A stretch of DNA of 64,000 bases from Achaetomium macrosporum (Eukaryota; Ascomycota; Sordariomycetes; Sordariales; Chaetomiaceae), in the NCBI GenBank assembly GCA_033296875.1, contig MU860143.1, positions 1 through 64,000 of the forward strand. Reading direction: 5' to 3'. The translations under genes were made by a program, and so were the position numbers. The notes beneath the pieces were generated by a model. The model made no database searches, was not told the origin of the DNA, and worked only from the letters and a program-made list of their open reading frames with translations. The stretch's first letter is position 1. Each line of letters begins with the position of its first letter. Shown in pieces: positions 24,904 to 35,327 of this stretch.

Positions 24904-26382
24904 ATGTTGTCACGAGAACTACAGGTCGTCGAAAGGGCAAGGGTGCATCGGAGACAGAACAAGGCACCGTGCCCGGGTGGGAATGGGACGACCATAGGCA
25001 CCTTTCAAGAGTTTACTGTTCTGTGCAACACCAACCTTGAAGGGGATGTCCTCGACAGACCGGACGCCTCTGACTTCAAGGCGTGTGTTGACCTCTGCTC
25101 TTCATTTCACCCAAAATGTGAGGGAGCCACGTTTGATGGCTTGCGATGTACTTTGAAGGCCAATTTACGGCCGGAAGAGCAGCGCCCTTCGCGGAGGAGC
25201 GAATCTGCAATCGGCGAATTTCCAGGTGCCACCTCGAATTGCCCGACGCTGGGAGGCGCGCAGCAAGCGCTTGGCACCAGCTTCACCACCATGTGCGGCT
25301 TCATCATCGATGGGGGCGACCTGAGCCAAAACTTTGCACCTACCTTCCAGGACTGCCTGGGCCAATGCGCATTGACGTCCGGCTGCGCAGCATTGTCGTT
25401 TGACCCGAGCCAGGACCTCGGGTTCAAAAACTGCTACCTCAAAACAGCCGTAACTAATTCTAGCGCCATTGCGGCAGATCAACGTACCGACTCCGCCATG
25501 GTGGTAGCCGCTGCTTCCGTATCTTCCGGCAGTTCTTCTCAGGTCCCGTCTCCCTCCGCGAGCCCGCTAGTACCACCCGCCCCTATACCGCCTACGACGG
25601 ACCCGGGAGTGTCCATTCTCCCGTCGCCATCGCCCTCACCCGCCACGACGCCCGGCGCCGGTAGCGGGGCCGTATTCTTCACTCCACCTGCTGTCAACAC
25701 AAGAACTGAGCCCGCTCCGCCAGCCACATCAACCTCAACCTCGACCTCGGTACCGGTACCTGACTCTTCAACCCTCACAATCACCGGCTTGCTCGCCACG
25801 CCATCTTCGTCGTTAGCCACAGGCTCATTCCCGTTCTTCTTCCCCGGGCCCAACACAACACCAGTGTCCTCGGCCGAATCGGTCCCGGACACGACCGTCC
25901 AAGAGCCCGGGGCCAGTCCACCTTCCATGGCATGGGTTGCCGCTCCCGTTGTAGGCAGCGTAGCTGCCATCGCACTGATTGCGGTCTCCTTCGTGATGAT
26001 AAGGCGCCGGCGCCGTGGGAGCGTGGGCGAAAAGCCAAGTATTTCGACTCTGTTCACGGCGTGGCTGCCGGCTTCATGGTCCTCGTCGTCTAGGGATGAG
26101 CGCGGGGGAAGCAACAAGAAGAAGACAGGCATGGGCAACTTCTCTGAAGTCGAATCTGGGCGGCGGAGCGTGGATATGAGAAGCAGCATGAGGAGCAGTG
26201 TGGTTGGTTTCATGACTGGGCGCCCGATGGGCATGGAGAGATTGGAGGATATTGAAGAGGGTGAGAGTACGGGTGATGCTACGGTCCAAAGGAAAGGAAG
26301 TGCGCGGGCTTCCGAGGTGAACGGGGGAAGGCCGGAGTTGAGAAGTAGTCTAAATGGACTGAGGCAGAACAGATGGTCTTAA
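24904..26382 (+). CDS. Single-pass surface protein with two Cys-rich (PAN/WSC-like) modules
   Basis: 492 residues as an uninterrupted frame. Two similar Cys-bearing modules occupy about residues 35-85 and 112-185, each ending in CVDLCSSF/CLGQCALT plus CEGATFDG/CAALSFD. This is the pattern of PAN/apple-like repeats in fungal wall proteins. A long Ser/Thr/Pro-rich stalk follows (about 195-340), likely O-glycosylated. A transmembrane helix lies at about 344-368, followed by RRRRR and a cytoplasmic tail of about 120 residues. The architecture suggests a wall-associated sensor or anchor. Oddity: no signal peptide follows the ATG used, although everything else says the protein is extracellular. The frame is open upstream only to a stop at about 24819, so a 5' exon is probably missing from this model. 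Confidence 0.72.
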   Translation: MLSRELQVVERARVHRRQNKAPCPGGNGTTIGTFQEFTVLCNTNLEGDVLDRPDASDFKACVDLCSSFHPKCEGATFDGLRCTLKANLRPEEQRPSRRSESAIGEFPGATSNCPTLGGAQQALGTSFTTMCGFIIDGGDLSQNFAPTFQDCLGQCALTSGCAALSFDPSQDLGFKNCYLKTAVTNSSAIAADQRTDSAMVVAAASVSSGSSSQVPSPSASPLVPPAPIPPTTDPGVSILPSPSPSPATTPGAGSGAVFFTPPAVNTRTEPAPPATSTSTSTSVPVPDSSTLTITGLLATPSSSLATGSFPFFFPGPNTTPVSSAESVPDTTVQEPGASPPSMAWVAAPVVGSVAAIALIAVSFVMIRRRRRGSVGEKPSISTLFTAWLPASWSSSSRDERGGSNKKKTGMGNFSEVESGRRSVDMRSSMRSSVVGFMTGRPMGMERLEDIEEGESTGDATVQRKGSARASEVNGGRPELRSSLNGLRQNRWS

Positions 26383-27113
26383 GTTGGATGTTGGCGAGGG
26401 AACTCACGTAGGCTTTCTAGATTTAGGGATTCTACTGCGCGACGTAGAGGGAGATCTGCTATCTCGGAGTCCTGGAGAATCATGTTGGGATACAGATACC
26501 ACCGGAGCAATTGTAGTGTCAGTACTTCCAGGTTCTCGTCTTTTCTCCGGAACCCTTTGCCTGTCCAGTGTCACTCACTCCCGACGCCGCCCCTTCGAGA
26601 TGGAGTCTAGGAATGCCAAGTTGAACAGTCAGCTCTGGTGCCCCACTCACTCAATCATCTGAATCATGATCAATCATCGGAGAGAGCCGGTCAGCGGTAA
26701 GCTTCAAGGGGCGTTGCTTGCGCTCGGCCTCCGATTGGTCGAAGCCGGGTCGCGATTGAGAGACTTATCACTGGAATGTGTCAGGCCGGCGATGACGGAC
26801 ATTCACACATCTCACCTCGGCATCCAGCCGCAACTTCTCTCCCTTCTTTTGGCAGGGCCATTGGTTCTGGGAAAAGGGAAGGGCCGAGGGCTTCTTTACT
26901 GACCCCTTTCCCCGAACTCATTTCTTCTCCTTCTGCCTTCTTTTTCTTCTTTCGGACAGGGAGATAAGCGTAGATCCACATCCGGTGTTGCGAGACCGCG
27001 GTCCCTCGCCACTTTACGCGCTCGCAGCCAGCACGACCCTCAACCTCGTCAAGTCTTGTGCGCATCCATCGTACGGCACTCCCCATCATCCAATACCTGC
27101 GAATCGCGAGCCA
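26383..27113. promoter_or_regulatory. Upstream region of the R3H gene
   Basis: About 0.73 kb. A CT-rich tract at about 26907-26954 lies 160-200 bp before the start codon and is a likely core-promoter element. No gene seen. Confidence 0.45.
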
Positions 27114-28565
27114 ATGGCTATCACGCGCATTCCTCCGGGTCCCGAGGAGGAGGGTGATTACCAGCAGCCGCAGCAGCCGCAGCCGCAGCAGCCGCAGCCG
27201 ATTCATCCCCCTCACGCTCTGCACCGGCACTCGCTGTCCAATGCCTCGACCGCAACGGTGGACATCGAGGCCTGGACCGTGGCCGCGCTCGAGTCGCTGA
27301 GCATAACGCCCATCGCGCGGGGCACGGGCACCGCCCTGTCCATCCCACTCGATGTCGATCACAACGTGCGCGAGTCCCGCGACTCCGGCGCTGCCGCGCG
27401 GATGAAGTTGCGCGGGGTCGCATTCGACGACGCCACCGACGACGCCTACGGCGCAAGCATCACCCCGCCGCGCCGACCGCCTTCTCGCCGAGACAGCATG
27501 AGGAGGCGCGAAGCGCTCCTCAAAGGCAAAGAGGGCAGTCGACAGCGGCGTCGGTGGGAGAACGGTAACCCCTCTCCCCTTCCACAACCCCTGACACAAG
27601 AAAACCTTCCTCCGTAGTGTAATCATAAAAAGCCGGAGCACTGATCGCACGCCCCCGTGCCCCATTGCAGACCGTCTCCTCCACGTCCCCAACGTCCAGC
27701 CCCCGCTGCCCTCCGACTGGCAGATCCACCCGACCCATCGCGTCCTGCCCCCGGTTCCGTACCAGCTCGCTCAGTACTGGGATAAGAGCCTCCGCGAGCG
27801 CGCTGACCGCAACCCTAAGAATAAGATGGCGGCTGCCTCTACAACTACTCCTTCAAGAGCGGGTGTGCCGCCGTCGGTAGGCCACGTCCCGCGCGACCTG
27901 CGCGCCACGGCCAAGCGCACGCCCGCCGTCAAGTCCTGGCTGCGCATGCTCGAGGAGCCGGTGAGGCAGTTTGTGGTGGAGCGCGGGCTGGCTGTGGTGG
28001 CTAGTACGGCTAGTACGGCTACGGCTACTGCCGCGACGCATCAGCACGAGAAGGAGGGTGGGCGTGACGGTAGTGATAGTGACGACGAGACCGACCCGGA
28101 TGACGAGGAGATTGTCTTTGTGGGCCGTAATGGGCGCATGAGGGACGGCAAGCCGTGGAAGACGGCGCGGCGGCAGGTCGGCGGTCAAGGGCAGCAGGAG
28201 GAGCTGGGCATGGTGCTGGATGCGATGGAGGATGAGGCCGGTGGGGCGTTTAAGTGCGTTGGTTTCTTTTCTTTCGTTTTCGCTTTCTTCTTTCTTTATC
28301 GTTTCTCTTATTGTTTCCTCTCTCTTTTCCCTCCTTTTCCCCCTTGGCTTCCTATACCTGGGTTGCTTACAATTTGTTCCCTTACAGGCGCTGGCTCACA
28401 CACTCCATCTCGGACTACTATGGCCTCGACTCCAAGTCGGTCATGGTGGGCAACCCTGAGCGGCGCGTTGTCTACATCGGTGTCAAGCAGCAGCAGCAGC
28501 ACGGACCAAGGCATAAGCCGCCCAGCAGGCCTATACTACCGCCGCCGCTGTGGGAGATGTTTTGA
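27114..28565 (+). CDS. R3H domain protein with R3H-associated N-terminal domain
   Basis: 403 residues, join(27114..27564, 27671..28253, 28388..28565). The N-terminus has a Gln-Pro repeat (about residues 16-29). It is followed by WTVAALESLSI and the conserved R3H-associated domain up to about residue 250 (SDWQIHPTHRVLPPVPYQLA). An acidic Ser/Asp stretch precedes EIVFVGRNG. The C-terminal exon supplies the R3H signature RWLTH (R346, H350) and the following strand VVYIGVK. R3H domains bind single-stranded nucleic acids. The 134-nt last intron is strikingly pyrimidine-rich. The precise function is not known to me. Confidence 0.85.
27162..27200 (+). repeat. CAG/CCG triplet repeat coding Gln-Pro
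   Basis: An imperfect array of CAGCAGCCG and CAGCCG units encodes alternating QQP/QP near the N-terminus of the R3H protein. It is likely to vary in length among strains. Confidence 0.8.
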
Positions 28566-29096
28566 AGGGCGTGTGCCGAGGAGCGTAGGACAGGTTGAAG
28601 GCAGCGGGAGGAGCTCAAGTCCGCGCATGCTGCATCGCGTACCTAGAATGCAAAGCGTCTGGCATATTCTTCCATTCAGCGGATACAACTAGAAGAGCAG
28701 CTTCATGTTCGAGAAGAACACAGCATAACCTAGAGAAAATAGACTGCACATATCCCTGGTGTCTGCTCGATCGATTCGTCGCACCGCGTTGCCTGTTCAA
28801 AGGCTCATACTGCGCATTCTGCTGGACAGGAAAGATCTCCTCCTAGGGCAGGGTTCATCGCTCTCGATTCTTCCAGGAAGGATCTGGCCTCGCAAGGCCA
28901 CGCAGCACGTTCCGAAATACCCTTCACTGAATAGCCTCCTAGTCATAACCCAAAATCCTCCCATGCGATGGCTGCAGCTTGCGATCAAACTAAAAAGGGT
29001 AGGTAGATTCCAATCCGATCATGTCATACACTACAAAGTTTATCATTCCCACGCATCAACGGCCCCTCGTCGTCAAATTCCACCCTCTCACTCCTC
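28566..29096. other. Intergenic between convergent genes
   Basis: About 0.53 kb of 3' untranslated sequence for the R3H gene (+) and the DAG-repeat gene (-). The small frames show nothing recognisable. Confidence 0.55.
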
Positions 29097-30653
29097 CTAA
29101 GCCGAGACACCGAGGGCAGAGTTGAAAGCGTCTGCCGCAGCCTGCCCCGTAGCCGCTTGAGCAGCCTGAGAAGCCTGCTGGCAAGTCTGCACTGTGTCTT
29201 TAGACGCCTTGCACGAGCTTTCCAGCTGCTGGCAGGTGAAGTCGGCAATTATCCTGATGTTCTGCGCCGAACCGTGGTTGAAGTCGGCGGTGTTTACATT
29301 CTGGAAGCTGGGTTCCTTGCGGCCATCCAAGCCGACGGCGAACTGGATGGCCGGGTTGCTACAGCTGCCGAAATCGAGGGCAGCAGCCTGGCGTCGGGAG
29401 GCAGGCGAGCGGCGAACCTTCTTCAGGTTGTTGGCGGCGCGGCACTCGTCCTCCTGGGCGTCGCACTGCTGGGCGCCGCCGTCGATCTGGCCCGAGTTGG
29501 CGGCGTTGGCGCACGCGTTCTTCTGTATGGCGCATGAGCGCTGGATGGCGGCGCCGGCGTTCAGGAAGGTGTTTCCATTGACCGAGAAGGGGCGGTCCGC
29601 GCCCGCAGTGCTCTCGACCGGGGGCGGGGGACCACCGAGGCTGCCGGTGAAGGCCTGGACGTTGACAGTGCCGCTGGCAGCTTCGCCGGCACCGGCATCA
29701 GCACCAGCATCGGCACCAGCATCGGCACCAGCATCGGAGCCAGCACCGGCACCTGCATCCGCACCAGCGTCGCATCCTAACAACTTGTGAGTGGACATGC
29801 TTTCTCTGAGCGGATGGTGAACCGTAACATACCATCTCCAGCATCATCCCCAGCGTCATTACCGGCGTCGTTGCCAGCGTCGTTGCCAGCGTCGTTGCCA
29901 GCATCAGCCCCATTACCACCGCCGGCGTTGACGCCAGCAACGGCAGCCTGAATGTCGGCCTCGCTGACTGCTGGGGTGAGGAGGTTCAGGGTGAAGATGC
30001 AGCCAACAGCATCGTTAGGGTCGTCGCAGGTGTTACCCTTGGCCGTTGGGTCACCAATCTGAACCATGTTAGCTGCTGGTCACCCGGAAACTAGTTCCTA
30101 TCCGTACCTCGCCAGGGGGGAAAGTGGCGCTCTGAAGAGCAAGAAGGGGATCGGCACCAATCGATGCCAGGGACTTGGCAACTGCCAGTTCGATATCCGC
30201 GTTATTGGCGGCTTCAGGGGAAGCGGGGTCCTGGTGCTGCTGGATGGCGGCAATCTCAGGGTTGGTAGCCGTCTCGTTGCAGAGCACGCTAGCCAGGCCA
30301 ACTTGGCCCGTGTTGCGCTCAAGAGCGCGGAACAGAATGGCATTTGTCTGGCCGTCGAGGTCACCGGCAGCTTTGGCGTTGGTGAAGGCTTGGTCGGCAA
30401 CGATCTGCTGCAAGCAGTCCAGGTTGTCGACGTTCGGGGCACCTTGAGCAGCAGCGGCGTTACCCAAGAGAGCGAAGACAGCGTCAGCGATCTCAAGGGG
30501 GTTGTTGAGCTTGAGAGCGGCGTCGGTGGCTCGGAGGATAGCCTCGTGCGAGTGTTCCTGGGGCACCTCACGCTTGGCCATCTTGCCATACATGGGCACC
30601 TCGCGGGCCGAAGCAACGCCCGCCAGGGCAACCAACGCAGTTCCGTACTTCAT
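29097..30653 (-). CDS. Secreted protein with Asp-Ala-Gly repeats and Cys-rich C-terminus
   Basis: The model complement(join(29097..29776, 29833..30058, 30108..30653)) gives 483 residues. Residues 1-16 (MKYGTALVALAGVASA) are a clear signal peptide. The N-terminal part (about 20-180) is helical with few Cys. A CDDPNDAVGC segment follows, then two low-complexity arrays, DAGN/DAGD units before the second intron and DAGA units after it. The C-terminal 190 residues carry about ten Cys, several in CAIQKNACANA/CDAQEDECRAA/CQQLESSCKAS pairs spaced 6-7 apart. This suggests a disulfide-stapled helical wall or matrix protein. I recognise a general ascomycete secreted family but no function. It has a long upstream region. 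Confidence 0.8.
29690..29770 (-). repeat. 12-nt tandem repeat array coding DAGA
   Basis: About seven imperfect 12-nt units encode alternating Asp-Ala-Gly-Ala/Ser in exon 3 of the secreted protein gene. Confidence 0.8.
29838..29912 (-). repeat. 12-nt tandem repeat array coding DAGN/DAGD
   Basis: About six 12-nt units encode Asp-Ala-Gly-Asn, then Asp-Ala-Gly-Asp, at the end of exon 2. The array stops almost exactly at the donor site of the second intron. Confidence 0.8.
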
Positions 30654-31818
30654 TCTAACTTCGTAGCGATCGAAGCGATATGGGGGGTTAAAGAATGAGG
30701 CCCGGCCTAACGAAGAGAAAGATGAACTAAAAGAGTGTCAAAAAAAAGCAAAAGTTCCCAGAACTCGAAAGAATGAAACTGAAGATGGAAGGAGCGGTGG
30801 CAGAGAGGAAGCACAACATGGCCCCGCGAGATGATGGAGATGCCTTATATACGGCGTGAAAGCAAGAGTGCTGGATCTGGCGTCTCATGATGTGCATGGG
30901 TCCCGGGATGCCGCCTCCCAAACAAGGCGCGTACCGGCGATCAGAATGAGCGGGACGGAGGAAAACAAGATTCTCCTGTCAAGTGATTGTGACAAGCCGA
31001 CCCCTTGGAGAAAGACTGTCGGCTAGACTGAGTTCCGGAACGAGGTGGTCCATCAAGGGTCATCCCATGTAACAGTAACATGCCGCGTTGGGTTGGGGTT
31101 GGCGTCCCAGGGGCTGCTGTTACGTGGGGGCCCTGGGGGGAGGGCCTTGCACATCGTTGGTGTGTTTGGCATGTCCCATATGTATCAGCGAGTTTCTTCA
31201 GGGTGTGTATGGTTCGTTCGTCCCATGGTGGAGAAAAGTTTGCATTGGACCCCGGGCCGTCTTGGACGGGCCGAGAACAGAAAGATGAGATGGAGACGAA
31301 GTCCCAAGTTTCGCGCGGCGTTCTGGTCTGTAAGGCGGCCTGCGGAAGCAAGACCATATTCTAGGAGTGTACATCAGACTGTCAACACTGCCGTCGACGT
31401 AGTCCGACATTTGCTTTCACTCAGAATGCTCCGATGAAACCTGGCTTGGAACCACGAGCTCAGGGACAACAGGAGGTGGCCGGCGCTTGAGCGGTTGAGC
31501 TGATTCCATGGGAGGAACCCGCCCAGGGCCGTCCGCAACAAGCCGATTGGTGGCAAAGAGGCATGCTGTTAAACGAGAGAATGGACGGCATCACTAGGGC
31601 GGAAAGATCAGATCAGACGAGACATGGCACGTCGTTCGTCTCAGCTCCCATGCCAACCTGGCAGGAGCCGCATGCGATCCAAGCGGTTGAAGCCAATGAC
31701 GGACGCTGCCGGCGATCTGGGGTTACAGGGGTTCCTACCATGTCCACCCTTTGCCCAGAAAAGGCTGTATACCAAACGTCAAGACAGCACGAAACTCACC
31801 AGAATAGTACCTTGTTTA

Positions 31819-31907
31819 TCTCGTTCCTTTCTTTTCTTCCTCTTCATTTTGCTCTTCTTCCTTGTCTTCTTTCACAATCTGTTTTCTCTTCTTTCTTTCT
31901 TTTTAAA
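31819..31907 (+). promoter_or_regulatory. CT-rich tract, possible plus-strand core promoter
   Basis: Nearly 90 nt are mostly C and T on the plus strand. In filamentous fungi such tracts often sit just before transcription starts. No open frame follows within several hundred bases, so it could drive a non-coding transcript or simply be low-complexity DNA. Confidence 0.25.
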
Positions 31908-32490
31908 TCTAATCCTGTTTGGTTGACTCCTTAGTGCTCAAACTGTCGGGGTGTCTTAGTTTGGTGTACATACGGCTTTTTGTAACCAGGGGGGCCTGTC
32001 CATTTTTGGAAACGACGACCGTCACTGTTGCTGCACAGATGCAAGCAAGACAACGAGCTATCTGAAACACTGCAAGTTTCTGTACTGAATTGTTAAGCAG
32101 GACAGCCACCCCGGCCCGGAGGGTTTCTTCAACTCCAGCTCTTCTCCTGTACAACACAACAAGCGCCCGGGGTCCGTCCCGATGTGCATTCGACGAGATC
32201 GACCCGAGCTTGACTCGGGTCGGCCTCCAACTTAACTCGAATATTGGACGAAACGAAATGAGCCGTTATAGACTGGTTAACGGCGAGGTCGGCCGATGAT
32301 CTCCTCGCCCAAGATGAGTTCAAAAGAAACACCATCCACTATCCATTGGTGTTACCTTAACCTTAATGCTAGTGTGAAGCTTGACAGGCTATGTTTACTC
32401 GGGTGACGGCTATTGTAGGGCTTTATAAATGCAGGAGCTCCTTTGTCCATGCGGAAAAAGACATGTGATCGACTATATAGACCCTCCTCC

Positions 32491-33009
32491 TTAAACCCTC
32501 AGGCCAGGAACATATGTCGCGGTTTTACCTGCTTCCTCGCAGGTAGACCACATAAGTATAGAGACTGGTAGCTTTGTTAAATCACCGTAATATACGACCT
32601 CACTGACGTCCTGGGCCGAATGGGATTCGCCAGCTTTCGGTGCTGCCGCTTGGAGTCTGCGGCCCGAGTTCCAGCGAGACTGCCAAACACGGTCAGGGGA
32701 TCGATTGACATGAGCTTTCAAGTCCTCGAAGTAGACCCAACCGCTGAAGTACCACCATGCATACACGGTCCTCCCTAAACTCGACTTGGCCAGTGAGGCT
32801 ACCTTAGAGAGCACGTATGATCGACACATAAAGTTGACTCGTATGCCAAGGCGATAACATTCAGTGACCTGTACAGTGCCCGGGACAATCACTAAGATCT
32901 CAGATCTGTGTCTGGGCTGGAAAGCGCCGTCCCTCGCAATATCAGTCATGCTACCGTAAGACATTTCGGGGCATGATCTGAATCCGTGTCTGGGGAGCGA
33001 GACAAACAA
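32491..33009 (-). CDS. Orphan hypothetical ORF, 172 codons
   Basis: The longest frame in the 2.9-kb gap. The translation has an aromatic-rich stretch (YAWWYFSGWVYFEDL) and no recognisable domain, signal peptide or Cys pattern. Third codon positions are not clearly GC-biased, unlike those of surrounding genes. It may be a young or degenerate gene, or chance. Confidence 0.2.
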   Translation of the reverse strand: MFVSLPRHGFRSCPEMSYGSMTDIARDGAFQPRHRSEILVIVPGTVQVTECYRLGIRVNFMCRSYVLSKVASLAKSSLGRTVYAWWYFSGWVYFEDLKAHVNRSPDRVWQSRWNSGRRLQAAAPKAGESHSAQDVSEVVYYGDLTKLPVSILMWSTCEEAGKTATYVPGLRV

Positions 33010-33523
33010 CCTAGTTGGATGGCCTGGTTATCCAGCACCCAAATCGGTGTTTCGCCAGGCCGTCATATTACTGGCCGCGATCAGAGAACACGCGCCAGCC
33101 GTTTGCTCCAAACTTCCGGACACCACTCAAACCATGAAGTCCATCTCGTCAATCTCCCTGACTCACTCTTACCTGCGTGGCATCGCAAGATGAGCGGGCC
33201 CAAACCATGACGAAACCTCGGTTGCTGCACCGAGTGGTAAGTTTGATCATAATGATCTGAGGCGAAGTTTCCAATATGTCTTGTCTTGTCTTTTGTACAA
33301 TCGGCATTGGCTAGAGAACAAGGTCTAAGGGGAGGAAAGCTGAAAAAGGAAAATTGCCTAAACTCTAGCAGCAGTCAGGCTTGCTCCGAGGTTTATGGTC
33401 TATAACGGGGCGATGCAACCGGACATCCTGCGACGCTCTCTCTTTTGTTTCCCCCAAACCCCGTACTGTAGTAATACACCCTCTGCTTTGTGCGTGTCGC
33501 TCCCTTGGAGCTGGTTTCTTCTC

Positions 33524-34501
33524 TTAACCGACGACCAGCTTGCCCTCCTCAGGGAACTCGTACTGCGGGATCTCTAGGTTCAGAGGGGCGGGTCCTTTCC
33601 TGATACGGCCTGAGATATCGTAGTGAGAACCGTGGCAGGGGCAGAACCAGCCTCCGAAGTCACCGGCCTCGCCGATGGGCACGCAACCCAAGTGTGTGCA
33701 GACGCCTGTAGTTTTGCTCTGTCAGCTTTGTTCTCAATGCGTTCATTCCCTACATAAACAACGGATCCGCAGCATACCCAACATGACAAGCCACTCCGGC
33801 TTCTTGACACGCTCCTCGTCGGACTGGGGATCTCTTAATGAGGCAACGTTGACGCTGTTTGCCTCCTCGATTTCGGCCTGCGTCCGGTGGCGGATGAAAA
33901 CTGGTTTGCCTCTCCACTTGATAATGACCTGCAGGCGCCCGAGTCAGCCACACATCATCATCGTCTTACCAGCAGCAATCAAGGGAGTTTCCTTACGTTC
34001 TTGCCCTCAGGGATGGCATTGAGGTCGACCTCGACCTTGGCCATGGCCAAGACATCAGCGGAAGCAGACATGTTAACGAGGAACTCTGTTTTGCACGCCG
34101 GCGCAGTCAGCCTCTTGCTTTCCACTCCAACTTTGCGGCCCTCCATCTCTCTCGAACACCAATTGGCGCCCCCGATTGCACTCCAAATAAAACCCAGTTA
34201 TTTAAAACCACTCACGTTGAATGGTCGACTTGGCCCCGGCAGCCGAGATCGCGCCGAGCGTGCCCACCATAAAGTACGAAAACACCGCATTGGCGCTCCC
34301 GCCATTTTTGGCCATGTACTTGGAGAAGTTGGGAACCTTGGTGGTCTTGGGCTCGCCCTTGAAGGGGCTCTCGTAGGTCGACGAGGCGGCGGCATGATCG
34401 CGCAGGGCCGGGGTCGAGCTCATGGCCCGAACCGGTAGCCGGACGGAGGCAGAGGCGGCGGACCGCGCGAGGGCGCGCGACACGGTCGAGAGGGGTGCCA
34501 T
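33524..34501 (-). CDS. rip1: Ubiquinol-cytochrome c reductase Rieske iron-sulfur subunit
   Basis: The Rieske subunit of mitochondrial complex III carries electrons from ubiquinol to cytochrome c1. The model complement(join(33524..33705, 33778..33928, 33997..34085, 34216..34501)) gives 235 residues, close to the usual 215-235. It has an N-terminal Arg/Ser/Ala mitochondrial presequence and the single transmembrane helix around VFSYFMVGTLGAISAAGA. The soluble domain carries CTHLGC and CPCHGSH: cluster ligands C178, H180, C197, H200 and the disulfide pair C183/C199. All three introns keep frame. The product is nuclear-encoded and imported. Confidence 0.96.
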
Positions 34502-35327
34502 TGCGCAGCTCACACTAGTGAATCGAATCGGTCGGAAGATGCCCGGGGCGAGTTGTTGTCGCTGCGATCTTCGCAGGCGGCTAGCAAGAGCGGCGAGGTT
34601 GCGATATGGTTTGGTTCTTGTCGACGCCGAGTCCGTGGACTGAGGTTTTTCGGCACGGACCTGGCCCGAAGGAGGCGGTTTATGGCCTGAGGCAGCAAAG
34701 CGGCCAATTAGCAGGAAGGTGATTGGTCGATGGCTACTCCGGCTTTTCCCGCAGCCTTGGCAGCTTGGCACTTCCAGCATCGTTGCATTCCAGACGACGT
34801 ATTGAACAGTCAATGGCCGGTGATACCCTGGGACTCACGCTGCTTCTCCTGTAAAACCACTCGCTCTTAGAAGGTATACCCTCTCGACTACTCCGCCAGT
34901 GTCTCTTACAGCATAGAAATATCTCTTGCTGGAACCTTGAGCCGGTGTTACTGAACTAGCGTGGTTGATGCTCAGGTGCCGCAAGGCTCGTTCCGCAAGA
35001 ACCTCAGCTCATCATGCAGCGGTATACAATGCGTAAAGCTCACCATTGCCTTCCACTCGCGGACACCGATGTAAAGCCGCCTGGCTCAAACGCCTGTGAT
35101 AATCCCTTCTATTCATGCCATGAGGTCAAAGAGTAACATTGTTGAGGGGTCGCGGTGATGTCATAGTTGTGCGATCCCGAAGCTCACAGGCTTATATGGA
35201 AACGCAACCTTCGCCTGACAAGCCACCTGACAACATTCAGCAATTCACTTACCAAGTGACAAGCTTAGACGTTCCCAAGAACTACCTTTGATACCCCAGA
35301 AAAACTCTCGTAAGCGGAAATACCAAA
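34502..35327. promoter_or_regulatory. Divergent promoter region, rip1 / DJ-1 gene
   Basis: About 0.8 kb between divergent start codons. No additional gene or strong motif seen. Confidence 0.45.

Larger units (their letters stand above)
30654..33523. other. Long intergenic region (2.9 kb)
   Basis: It lies upstream of the secreted protein gene and downstream of the Rieske gene. It holds a CT-rich tract at about 31819-31907 and one possible orphan frame at 32491-33009 on the minus strand. Other frames overlap each other and carry no motif. No tRNA or transposon is recognised. Confidence 0.5.

Noticed and set aside
13687..28565. Possible secondary-metabolite cluster around the Zn2Cys6 factor
   Set aside because: No synthase, P450, methyltransferase or efflux pump nearby; neighbours are unrelated cellular genes.
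29690..29912. Regular repeats that might be taken for a CRISPR-like array
   Set aside because: Units are 12 nt, contiguous, coding (Asp-Ala-Gly-x) and in a eukaryotic secreted-protein gene; no spacers.
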